From contig CAWGIW010000002.1 in assembly GCA_963822825.1 (NCBI GenBank), positions 62,001-126,000 on the forward strand: 64,000 nucleotides of DNA. The letters are read 5' to 3'. Shown here piece after piece: positions 10,562-19,014 of the stretch. The position numbers and the translations under genes were made by a program. Source of the stretch: JAWWPY01 sp963822825 (GTDB lineage: Bacteria; Actinomycetota; Actinomycetes; Streptosporangiales; Streptosporangiaceae). Every line of letters starts with the position of its first letter. The first letter of the stretch is position 1. The notes beneath the pieces are model-generated. The model was not told where the DNA came from. It searched no databases and worked only from the letters and a program-made list of their open reading frames with translations.

Positions 10562-10578
10562 CATGACGCGACGTCCTT

Positions 10579-11319
10579 TCAGAGATCATCGTGATTACGC
10601 GCTGGCCGGGCGCGGGTGCGCCGCGGCGTCCTTCTCGGCGTTTCCCGCTGGTCGCCCGCGGTCCGGCCCCCGGGGCCGCGCCGGACCGGGCGAGGCGGCC
10701 GGGGACGGCTGGTGACCGGCGGCGCTTGTTCGGCTGGCGCCCGGAAGGCAGCAACCAGGCGGGCGACCAATGTGGCCAGGAACACCTGGCCGGTCAATGC
10801 CTCCATGACGGCGATGGCCCGGCCGCCGTCACCGGCGGCGGTGAAGTCGCCGTAGCCGAGGGTGGTCAGCGTGGTGAAACTGAAGTACTGGAATGTCTGG
10901 GTGTTGGCGCGCTGCCCGTCAGCGAAAAGGCGTCCGCTACCCAGGTGCTCGATAGCCGCGTAGCAGGCGGCGAACATCAGCCCGATGATCAGGTAGGCGC
11001 TCAGGGCGCCGTAGATGCTCTGCACGGTGACCGTCGGCCGGTCCAGCACGCGGCGCACGATGAGGACCGCGGTGAAGAGCAGGATCAGCGCCTTCCATAT
11101 CTCGGCCGCGCCGAAGCCGGCGGCGGTGCCGGTCAGCTCCGCCGCTCCAGCCGCGGCCGAGCCAATCAGCGCGACAGCGCCAGCCAGCCTCGCCGTCCGG
11201 CGGCGCACCCGTGACGTGCGGAGCGCGAGCAGCACTACCGCCGCGAACGCTGCGACCTGGAGGTCGCCGGCCAGCTTGCTGAAGCTGAAGGCAGACAGCA
11301 GGTAAGTAGAGATCAGCAC
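10579..11319 (-). CDS. Two-TM/pore K+ channel
   Basis: Ion channel with a K+ selectivity filter, FTTLTTLGYGDF. Upstream are four to five hydrophobic segments and the pore helix AACYAAIEHLGS...FQYFSF. Downstream is one helix, then a Pro/Arg-rich cytoplasmic tail of about 45 residues. Size and layout match actinobacterial two-pore-type channels. The start is uncertain: GTG at 11319 begins inside the first helix, and the sequence GRYGALLLV immediately upstream is probably coding, with a candidate ATG near 11410 in another frame. No island palindrome was found upstream, unlike the neighbours. Confidence 0.8.
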   Translation of the reverse strand: MLISTYLLSAFSFSKLAGDLQVAAFAAVVLLALRTSRVRRRTARLAGAVALIGSAAAGAAELTGTAAGFGAAEIWKALILLFTAVLIVRRVLDRPTVTVQSIYGALSAYLIIGLMFAACYAAIEHLGSGRLFADGQRANTQTFQYFSFTTLTTLGYGDFTAAGDGGRAIAVMEALTGQVFLATLVARLVAAFRAPAEQAPPVTSRPRPPRPVRRGPGGRTAGDQRETPRRTPRRTRARPARNHDDL

Positions 11320-11458
11320 GAGCAGCAGCGCGCCGTACCGGCCGCTGTCTCCGGCGGACCGGGCGGGCTGCCTCGCCTGGCGGCCCGCCGGGCCAGCGAT
11401 GCCTGCGCCATGCCCCTCCGTCCGGTCACGCTCAGGCGGGACAGCTGGCCCGTGCGGG

Positions 11459-11956
11459 CTAGGTGCTGGCGCCTCCGCCGTGCAGGGCCTCCTGGAGTTC
11501 CTGTTCGCCGTCCTTGGACAGGGAGGTCTTCAGCACGGTCCCGCCGTACTTGCTCATCGCCTCGACCGCCTTGTCCGGGGTGACCTTCTCCACCATCAAG
11601 AACAGCGCCGAGGTCCCCGGGGTCAGCATCCCGCGGACCTGGTCCTGGAACTGGCGGTCGATACCGGACTTGGTGACCTTGCCCATCAGGGCGCCCAGCC
11701 CGGCGCCGATCGCGATCCCGGCCACCGGGACGAAAAACAGCACGCCGAACAGCAGCCCCCAGAACATGCCCCAGGTCGCCCCGCCGCTGACCAGGTGATG
11801 CTGGGTATGCACGTGGTACTTGCCCTCTTTGTCCCGCACGATCACCGCGATCGCGTCCGGCTCGATGATCAGGTCCCGGGCCAGCTGCCGCGCCTCGCCG
11901 GCGGCCGCTTCCGCGGTCGCCTCGTCCGGGTAGCCGATCGCGATCAGGTCAGACAT
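11459..11956 (-). CDS. DUF1269 family membrane protein
   Basis: DUF1269 protein of 165 residues, function unknown, commonly linked to stress genes. It starts MSDLIAIGYPDEATAEAA, has an alpha/beta N-terminal domain (IIEPDAIAVIVRDKEGKYHVHTQ), then a Gly-rich membrane hairpin (GMFWGLLFGVLFFVPVAGIAIGAGLGALMG) and a C-terminal ferredoxin-like part with TSALFLMVEKVTPDKAVEAM. The ATG at 11956 follows AAGGAGAC. Palindrome site 4 lies 75 nt upstream. Intact. Confidence 0.88.
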   Translation of the reverse strand: MSDLIAIGYPDEATAEAAAGEARQLARDLIIEPDAIAVIVRDKEGKYHVHTQHHLVSGGATWGMFWGLLFGVLFFVPVAGIAIGAGLGALMGKVTKSGIDRQFQDQVRGMLTPGTSALFLMVEKVTPDKAVEAMSKYGGTVLKTSLSKDGEQELQEALHGGGAST

Positions 11957-12023
11957 GATGGTCTCCTTCGCCGGTGTGTGATCACTCCCGGCCCAGTCCA
12001 CCAAGCCACACCACACCGCACCA

Positions 12024-12038
12024 CACCCGCAGCGGGTG
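12024..12038 (-). promoter_or_regulatory. Island palindrome, site 4 (DUF1269 promoter)
   Basis: CACCCGCAGCGGGTG: a nearly perfect palindrome across all 15 bases. The centre is 75 nt upstream of the DUF1269 start. On the minus strand TGGACT starts 31 nt from the centre and may act as the -10. Confidence 0.72.
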
Positions 12039-12082
12039 ACCCCACCGGTTCCGCCGGGACACCAGCGCGGCCATGCGCGCGG

Positions 12083-12310
12083 TCAGGCGGGCGGCTCGGT
12101 GTAGCGGCGCTCCTCATAGACCTGAGCCGCCGGCGCGCGCTGGCGCCGTCTCATCGCGATGAACACGATCGAGATGACGAAGCGGGCTGCGCCGGCGATC
12201 ATCAAGATCACGCCGATGGCTTCCAGGTTCACGTGCGCAGGCTTCCAGGTGATGCCGAACCGGAGTATTGCTCCGATGACGATGAGCGCGATGCTGCCGC
12301 CGATTGTCAC
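12083..12310 (-). CDS. DUF6458-like small membrane protein
   Basis: Small protein of about 75 residues with two TM helices (GGSIALIVIGAILRFGI and AIGVILMIAGAARFVISIVFIAM) and a basic, Tyr-containing tail ending ERRYTEPPA. The layout matches the actinobacterial DUF6458 family, function unknown. The preferred start is GTG at 12310; an upstream GTG at 12373 would add an unlikely Arg-rich leader. Confidence 0.65.
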   Translation of the reverse strand: MTIGGSIALIVIGAILRFGITWKPAHVNLEAIGVILMIAGAARFVISIVFIAMRRRQRAPAAQVYEERRYTEPPA

Positions 12311-12531
12311 GAGGCTTGCCGCCTTCCCTCGCCGGACCGCCGGACCGCCGGTCCCGTGACCCGCGGCACGCATGAGCGCGGAGCCCCGGCCGCCTCGAGC
12401 GCGTTCCGGTGCTCAGCCCTCACCGTCCTCAGCTTGCCCCCGACGCCCACCGGCCGCCTCCCCCGGCAAGGGTGAATCCCGCCCCCTGACCGCACCGCGG
12501 CCACGCCCATTGGCTCGCCGATGGGGCTGCT

Positions 12532-12546
12532 CACCCCATGCGGGTG
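12532..12546 (+). promoter_or_regulatory. Island palindrome, site 5 (DUF308 promoter)
   Basis: TCACCCCATGCGGGTGC: exact CACCC-N5-GGGTG. The centre is 70 nt upstream of the DUF308 start. GATGGT at 12573-12578 is a possible -10, 34 nt from the centre. The site also lies upstream of the divergent DUF6458-like gene. Confidence 0.68.
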
Positions 12547-12608
12547 CGACCGGGAGTTCCCGAGCCGAGCACGATGGTGCCGGGCCTAGCCCGCCCAGGG
12601 AGGATGTC

Positions 12609-13250
12609 ATGGCTGTAGCCGACCCGAGGCCCGCGGATGGGGGGACGCCTGGCCGTCACGCGGGGGGCGACGCCGACCGGAGTGCCGCACCGCGGCTGGC
12701 CGCCCCGGCTCATGACCGATCCTGGCTCGTCCTCCTGGCCGGCGCCGCCGTGACTTTCGTCCTCGGCCTCGTGGTGCTGGCGTGGCCGAAGGCCACGCTG
12801 AACGTGGTGGCGGTCCTGCTGGGAGCGCAACTGGTGGTATTCGGCCTCGTCCGGCTGCTCGCGGGCCTCACCGCGGGAAGCGAAAGCGGGGGGATGCGGG
12901 TTGCCTACGTCATCCTCGGCGTGCTTGGCTTCGCCGCGGGCCTTTACTGCATCCGGCACCTGTCGGTCACCGTCGCGCTCCTCGCGTTCATCGTGGGCCT
13001 GTTCTGGGCGGTGCACGGCGCTGTGGACCTGATCGTGGCGGTCGCCGGACCGGCGCCTGGGCGGTGGATCACGGCGGCAGCCGGCCTGATCAGCCTGGCG
13101 GCCGGGCTTTTCGTGATGTTCAAGCCCACGATTTCGCTGACGGTCCTGCTGGCCGTGCTCGGTGCGTGGCTGGCGCTCTACGGCATTATTCTCGCCATTA
13201 TGGCGGTCCAGGCGAGAAATACTGTGGTCGCCCATTCGATGACAGTATGA
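12609..13250 (+). CDS. DUF308/HdeD-family membrane protein
   Basis: Membrane protein of 213 residues with six regularly spaced hydrophobic helices after a polar N-terminal tail of about 35 residues. It is the layout of DUF308 proteins related to the acid-stress protein HdeD. Helices include LLAGAAVTFVLGLVVLAW, VAYVILGVLGFAAGLYCI and LLAVLGAWLALYGIILAIMA. The ATG at 12609 follows GGGAGGATGTC. Function is unknown; a stress role is inferred from family and context. The gene lies alone, with palindrome site 5 upstream. Confidence 0.82.
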   Translation: MAVADPRPADGGTPGRHAGGDADRSAAPRLAAPAHDRSWLVLLAGAAVTFVLGLVVLAWPKATLNVVAVLLGAQLVVFGLVRLLAGLTAGSESGGMRVAYVILGVLGFAAGLYCIRHLSVTVALLAFIVGLFWAVHGAVDLIVAVAGPAPGRWITAAAGLISLAAGLFVMFKPTISLTVLLAVLGAWLALYGIILAIMAVQARNTVVAHSMTV

Positions 13251-13379
13251 CGCGGGGCGGAAAGGCAGACTGCGCCTGGAATGGCTGTAATGATTAGCGT
13301 GGATGGCAGGCGCCGTGCGCCGTTAGGGATCTTGGCGATACCTTGATCCCTAGGCCTCAATTTGGCAGTGTGTCATGAT

Positions 13380-15674
13380 ATGGGTGTGCGCGAGCACGGA
13401 CCAGAACACGTACTTCGGGCGGTCCCCGGCTCGGCTCCGAACCGCCCGGGCATCGATGTGCCGATCGAGACCAAGCTCCATGCTCCAACTTCGCGTAAGG
13501 AGTGGGTGGAACGGCGGCCGCTGCTTCAGGCCCTGGCCGGCGCCACGGCCAAGCTCATCCTCATTGACGCCCCGGCGGGCTTCGGCAAGACCACCCTCGT
13601 CGCGCAGTGGCGCTCCAGCACAATAGAGGAGCGGTCCTTCGCGTGGCTCTCGCTGGACCGCGCCGACGATGACCCCGGCAGGCTCTGGTGGCATGTGGTG
13701 TCAGCGCTGCAACGGGCCTCCCCCGCGTTCGGCGGGGAGGACATTCTGAGGGCGGCCAGAATCCAGGGCCTGGACATCGCGGGAACGGTGCTCCCGATGC
13801 TGGTCAACGAGTTGGCCTCGCTACCGGCACCGGTTGTTCTCGTCCTCGACGACTACCACGTGATCAAGGAACAAAGCTGCCACGACCAGATCGCGTTCCT
13901 GCTGTTCCATCTCCCGCCCACGACCCAGCTCGTGCTCATCACGCGAGCTGATCCGCCGCTGCCGCTCGCCCGGTTGCGCGCGGCCGGCCAGATGGTCGAG
14001 TTCCGGGCGCCGGATCTGCACTTCTCACCCGCGGAGGCCGCCACCCTCGTGCACACCGTTTCCGGCATCGAGCTCAGCGAACCCGACCTGGCCGATCTCC
14101 TCGAGCGGACCGAGGGATGGCCGGCCGGGGTCTACCTGGCGGCGCTTTCCCTGCGCGGCCACCCCTCGCCAAGCGCCTTCATCCACCAATTCACCGGTGA
14201 TAACCGGTTCATCGTCGATTTCCTGGCCGAGGAGGTGCTCAGCCGCCAGCCGGGCGAGATCCGGCAGTTCCTTATGCGGACCGCGATTCTCGCCCGGTTC
14301 TGCGCGCCGCTGTGCGACGCCGTAGCCGGATCGGCCAATGCAGCTGAGATCATCGACGTCCTTGAGCGGGAGAACCTTTTCGTCGTGCCGCTCGACGAGA
14401 CCCGGCAGTGGTTCCGCTATCACCATCTCTTCGCCCAGGTCCTGCACACCCAGCTCACCAGGACCGAGCCCGACCTCGTGCCGACCTTGCATGAGCGCGC
14501 GAGCGCCTGGCATCGAGTGTCGGGGTCGGTGGGCGAAGCGGTAAAGCACGCCCTGGCCGGCGGCGACATGGCCAATGCCGCCGATCTCATAGCACGTCAC
14601 TGGTACGCCTACGTGAGTGTCGGCCGCGCAGCGACGGTTCGCCGCTGGATGGGCTCGCTCGCTGACGATCAGATAGCCGCCAACCCCCTGGTGGCGCACT
14701 GTGCGGCCTGGGCCGCGGCCCTCACCGGTGAGCCCGAGCCAGTGCAGCGCTGGCTCCCGGTACTGGAGGCCGCGCAGCATGAGGGGCCGCTGCCCGACGG
14801 AATACGCTCGCTGAAGTCCTCGGCCGCGCTGTTGCAGGGCGTCTACGGTTTCGACGGCCTCCGGCTGATGCGCGAGTCGGCCCGCGTGGCGGTAGGCCTG
14901 GAAAACAATCCGAAATCGCCGTGGTATGCGCTGGCGAAAGGAGCGCATGGCTTCAGTCTCTACCTGTCCGGGGAACTCCACGAGGCGGAGAAAACCCTGG
15001 AAGAGGCGGAGCTGAATGAGGCTCCTGTGCCGCTGATACGCATCCTGACCTTGTCGAGCTGGTCCCTGGTCGCGGTCGAGCTGGGTCGGCTGCCGCGAGC
15101 GATGGAGCTGGCCAGCGAGGCCCGCGGCATCGCGACTGATGGTGATCTCATCGAGACGCCGCAAAGTTCCCTCGCCTTCACGGCGACCGGTGCGGTCCGT
15201 GCCGCGCAGGGACGGCTCGACGAAGCCCGCAGCGAATTCGAGCGCGGCCTTCAGTGCCGCCTGAGAACACCAGGGATGAGCCCCTGGGCCACCCTCGAAG
15301 CCATGCTCCGGCTCGCACAGGTGCAGCTCGACCTGGGAGACTACGCCGCAGCGGCGGAACTCATCGAGCAGGCACAGAATGTGCTGACCTTGTTCCCTGA
15401 CGGCGCGGAGGCTCCGCAGGCCCGGCTGGAACGGCTCAGGCGGCGGCTGGTGGTCCAGTCGCGAGGGGTGCCGGCCGCCGCGGACTCGCTTACCGAACGC
15501 GAGATGGCGGTGCTGCGCCTACTGCGGGGCACGCTATCGCTCCGCGAGATCGGGCAGGAACTGTACCTGTCGCCGAACACGATCAAGACCCACGCTCAGG
15601 CGATCTACCGGAAGCTCGGCGTGTCCACCAGGCACGACGCCGTTGCGCACGCCCGCGACATCGGAATCCTGTGA
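13380..15674 (+). CDS. MalT-like ATP-dependent LuxR transcription regulator
   Basis: Large STAND-type regulator of about 764 residues. The N-terminal NTPase has Walker A APAGFGKTT (about residues 64-72) and Walker B VVLVLDDYH. The middle is TPR-like helical (LAGGDMANAADLIARHW, LDEARSEFERGLQ). A C-terminal LuxR helix-turn-helix follows (LTEREMAVLRLLRG, LSLREIGQELYLSPNTIKTH). MalT relatives activate genes after binding a sugar-type inducer; the ligand here is unknown. Start chosen at ATG 13380; the SD is weak. It is convergent with a second MalT-like gene 11 nt away. No palindrome of the island type is upstream. Confidence 0.92.
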   Translation: MGVREHGPEHVLRAVPGSAPNRPGIDVPIETKLHAPTSRKEWVERRPLLQALAGATAKLILIDAPAGFGKTTLVAQWRSSTIEERSFAWLSLDRADDDPGRLWWHVVSALQRASPAFGGEDILRAARIQGLDIAGTVLPMLVNELASLPAPVVLVLDDYHVIKEQSCHDQIAFLLFHLPPTTQLVLITRADPPLPLARLRAAGQMVEFRAPDLHFSPAEAATLVHTVSGIELSEPDLADLLERTEGWPAGVYLAALSLRGHPSPSAFIHQFTGDNRFIVDFLAEEVLSRQPGEIRQFLMRTAILARFCAPLCDAVAGSANAAEIIDVLERENLFVVPLDETRQWFRYHHLFAQVLHTQLTRTEPDLVPTLHERASAWHRVSGSVGEAVKHALAGGDMANAADLIARHWYAYVSVGRAATVRRWMGSLADDQIAANPLVAHCAAWAAALTGEPEPVQRWLPVLEAAQHEGPLPDGIRSLKSSAALLQGVYGFDGLRLMRESARVAVGLENNPKSPWYALAKGAHGFSLYLSGELHEAEKTLEEAELNEAPVPLIRILTLSSWSLVAVELGRLPRAMELASEARGIATDGDLIETPQSSLAFTATGAVRAAQGRLDEARSEFERGLQCRLRTPGMSPWATLEAMLRLAQVQLDLGDYAAAAELIEQAQNVLTLFPDGAEAPQARLERLRRRLVVQSRGVPAAADSLTEREMAVLRLLRGTLSLREIGQELYLSPNTIKTHAQAIYRKLGVSTRHDAVAHARDIGIL

Positions 15675-15685
15675 CCGTGCCGCGG

Positions 15686-18389
15686 TCAGATCAGTTCGAG
15701 CAGCCTCGCGCGGCGGACCGCCTCGCTCCGGTGAGCTGCCGCCAGCTTGCGGTAGATGCTCTTGAGGTGAGTCTTCACGGTGTTCACCGAGATGTACATC
15801 TCGGTGGCGATCTCGGCGGTGCTCAGCATGCCCGACAAGTGCTCGAGCACTTCACGCTCGCGCTCGCTCAGGCGCTCCACGATCAGGGGCGGCCCGTCGC
15901 TCCCGGGCCGACGGGCCGAAACCCAGTCGGTGCTGACCAGATCAGGCTCGAGCAGGCGCCGGTAGGCATGGACGAGCTCAGGGTCGCGTCGCAGCACCGG
16001 CCGAATCCAGGTCCGCTCCATGGCGAACGGCAGCCGGAACTGCTCTGGCTGGCCCAGCCTCAGCGCCTGCTCGAGTGACCGGCGGCCGCGCGCACGGTCG
16101 CCGCTCTCGTAGCTGAGCCTGGCATCGACCAGCGATGCCTCCAGGCGGATGTAGTCGGGCTGCCCGGTGGAGATCGCTGGCCTGGCGGCCAGCACGTGCC
16201 TGGCGGCCTGAGGATCGCCCGCGGCCAGCGACGCCTGCGCCAGCGTGACGGCGGCGTCGAAATGTGAGTGCGGGCCGGCGCGTGTGGCGGTGTCAATGGC
16301 GGACTCGATGTCCCCGGCCGCCGCGCAGGCCCGCGCTTCGACGAGCGCCAGCCGGTGCTCGAGCCAGGAGGGAAGCGGCCAGCCCTGTCGGGCGCGGCTG
16401 ACCATCTCCGCGGCCACCCCGGGCCGGCCACCGGCCAGACCGCATCGCGCCGCGACGAGGCAGGCGGTGGCGTTCTTCAGCCGGTCCGGGCGGATCCGCA
16501 GGGCGGCGTCCGCCAGCTTCAGCTGGGCCCGCGCCTGCTGCGGCTCGTTACGTTCCAGGTACACCCAGGCGAGTGCCACGCTCGCGGCCGGGCCCACGGG
16601 CTCCGCCGGCTCGCCGGTGTTATCCTCGGCCGCCCCGGCGGCCCCGTCGGCCAGCTTGGCCGCGCGGCCCAGCCGTCCCCGCAGGGCCTCCAAGAGGGCG
16701 AGATTCCCGAGGCAGTCAGCTCGCTCATGCGTGCTGTCCGGAGCGGACGCGGCAGCGGCGCCCGCCGCGAAGGAGGCGGCTGCCTCATCGAGATGGCCGG
16801 CCCAGACTTCCACGGCGCCGCGACCCGACAGCACCCGAGCGCGGATCGCGGGATGCCGGGCGAGGAGGCCTTCGGGAATCGCCGTGAGCAGCCGCTCCGC
16901 GCTGGCGGCCGCGGCCGTCGCGGCGCCGAGATCCCCGGTGCGGCGGGACAGGGCGAGCCGGATCAGCGCCGTGGCCAGCCGGGCGGGGATCTCGTCATCC
17001 GCGGGAAGACGCCCAATCAAGGTTTCCGCCGCGTCGAGTGACGCCGCGCTGGGGATGATTTCGGCATCAGACAAGTCCAGCGCGGCGGCCACCAGCAGGG
17101 GCTGCGGCTTCGTCCATGACATGCGCCGCGGCATGCGGCGGAACCCGTCCGCCAGCGACTGATTTCCCCGCGGTTCGATGAGCTGGCCCAGGGCCAGCTC
17201 ATCAAGGGCTATTCCCGCGGCGAGCGGCCAGTCGCCTGACTCCCCGGCATGCCGCACGGCTTCAGTGAGCGACCCGTTGCGCCGGAACCACAGGGCCGCT
17301 CGCCGGTGCAGGTCGGAGGACCAGGCCGGGGCGTTCGCGCCGGAGCTTCAGGCGCAAGACCGCGCTGAACAGCGAATGGTAGCGGTACCACCCATGCCCG
17401 AGCGGCAGGACGAACGCGTTCGCCTGGGCCAGAGCCGGCAGGGCGGTTGTGACCTGCTCGTCATCGGCAAGCTCGCCGGCGAGTCCCGCGTTGACCCGCT
17501 CCAGGATGCTCGTTCGCAGCAGAAGTTCCCGGGTGGCGGAAGGCTGGGCGTCGAGGACCTCGTCCACGAGATAGCTGGCGATGGCGCTGCCTTCGGCGTC
17601 AAACTCCTTGACGAACTGCTCAGGATCGGAGATGCCATCCATCGAGATCGCCGCCAGGCGCATGCCCGCTGCCCAGCCCTCGGCCCGCCTGGTGAGGCAC
17701 TCGAGCGCCGCGTCAGCCAGCGTGATGCCATGTTGCGCCAGGAGCAAGCCGGATTCGGCCACGCTGAAAGCGAGGTCGCCCGCGCGGATCTCGGCCAGTT
17801 CCCCGGTCAGCCGGTACCGGTGCAGGGGCAGCAGCGGGTCAATCCGCGACGAGACCACCAGATGCAGGCCTGGCCTCGCGTTACGCAGCACGTAGCCCAG
17901 CCCGTCCAGCGTGCCGGGTTCGGTCAGCAGGTGGAGATCGTCGAGCACCACAACGACCGGCGGGTCCTGCGCGGCCAGCACCGATGCGAGGCGGAGCAGG
18001 AATACATGGTCGACGGCGTCCCCGGCGGCGACCGCCGGCGAGACCCGCGGAACGGCGACGTCTGCACGCCGCAAGGCCGCCACGAAATAGGACCAGAAGA
18101 CTTTCGGCCGGTTGTCGTAGTCGTCAAGCGTGATCCACGCCACGCGGGCCGGGCCGGTGCGGGCGGCCGCCCACAACGCGATGGCCATCGTTTTGCCCGC
18201 GCCGGGCGGACCGGTGACCGTGGTCAGCGGGCCGCGCGCACCTTCGGCGATGAGTTTCTCGATTCGCGGACGCGGGACGACCCAGCCCGGCAGGCCAGGC
18301 ATGGTGATCTTGGTAGTCAGGACGGGATCTTCACCACTGGTCGCCTGCCCTTTTGGGCGGGCCGGGCCACGTGCACTCATGCTGGTCAT
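15686..18389 (-). CDS. MalT-like LuxR transcription regulator, one frameshift
   Basis: Second STAND-LuxR regulator, about 900 residues. The N-terminus has TKITMPGLPGWVVPRPRI, Walker A GPPGAGKTM and Walker B VVVVLDDLHLL. The long TPR-like centre is Ala/Leu-rich. The C-terminal HTH reads LSEREREVLEHLSGMLSTAEIATEMYISVNTVKTH. One extra base near 17318 splits the frame: GLV continues as DLHRRAALWFRRNGSLTEAV in the next frame. The start is ATG 18389 or 18380. A dense cluster of GGGTGA/TCACCC half-sites lies about 135-200 nt upstream, which makes this protein a candidate regulator, or target, of the island palindrome. Confidence 0.9.
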
Positions 18390-18522
18390 CTTCGCTGCCA
18401 ACTTCCAGGTACGCGGACACGGGACGGCTGGGGCTGGGCGTTCGGCCCGGCTAGTGGCGGCCCCCCACCCGGGGTCTGGAGGCGGGTTGGCTTTGTTACC
18501 TATATGTGATCTGTTCCCGTAT

Positions 18523-18587
18523 AAGGGTGAGCTGTCATCACCCTGTCCGGATCTCACCCGGGTGACCGAATTCACCCGCTGTGAGTG
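18523..18587. promoter_or_regulatory. Cluster of palindrome half-sites (site 6)
   Basis: Within 65 bp lie GGGTGA and TCACCC as an inverted pair, the compact palindrome TCACCCGGGTGA (18554-18565), and CACCC-N5-GAGTG (18573-18587, one mismatch). The last is centred 78 nt before the gene at 18658, and CACCGT (18611-18616) starts exactly 31 nt downstream of its centre. The cluster sits between that gene and the divergent MalT-like regulator. Confidence 0.62.
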
Positions 18588-18657
18588 GCGTGCCGCAAGC
18601 CGGCAGGCGGCACCGTAGAGATGTGCCGTTACCCATTCCGACTCGCTGGGGGCTCTC

Positions 18658-19014
18658 GTGACGCACTACGAGATCCGCGTAGTGGGGATCCTCCCGCCCG
18701 AAGCCTTGCTCGACTTCGACCGGCTCACTGCGTCCATCGAGCCGGTGGAGACTGTCCTGCACGGCCCTCTTCCTGATCAGGCGGCGCTGCACGGGCTGCT
18801 CGCCCGACTGGAGACATTCGGCGTGCAGGTCCTGGAGGTACGCCGGATCCAGGATCGCCAGCCGCCCTCGGCGGAGGGCGGCCGAACGGGCGCTCAGATG
18901 AGTCCATCGGGCCTGGTAGGCGGCCAACGGCCGTGGTTCCCTTCAGGAGCTGTCGCCGGGCGCCAGGCCGGGCCGTCCGCGGCGGGCGGGCCGGGGGCCC
19001 GGGGCCCGGTGTAA
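18658..19014 (+). CDS. Small conserved-looking protein, unknown function
   Basis: GTG start at 18658. The first 65 residues look well formed: MTHYEIRVVGILPPEALLDF, then VETVLHGPLPDQAALHGLLARL and FGVQVLEVRRI, suggesting a small alpha/beta fold. The remaining 50 residues are low-complexity and overlap the 3' end of ndh on the opposite strand, so the true stop may be earlier with one base lost near 18850. No family named. It has a palindrome-cluster promoter. Confidence 0.6.
   Translation: MTHYEIRVVGILPPEALLDFDRLTASIEPVETVLHGPLPDQAALHGLLARLETFGVQVLEVRRIQDRQPPSAEGGRTGAQMSPSGLVGGQRPWFPSGAVAGRQAGPSAAGGPGARGPV

Noticed and set aside
10600..11214. Plus-strand frame opposite the K+ channel
   Set aside because: The minus strand has TTLGYGD and TM helices; the opposite frame has no feature.
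18522..18570. PHO-box-like direct repeats (TTCACCC)
   Set aside because: The half-sites here are mainly inverted with fixed spacing, not the direct 11-bp repeats of PhoP boxes.
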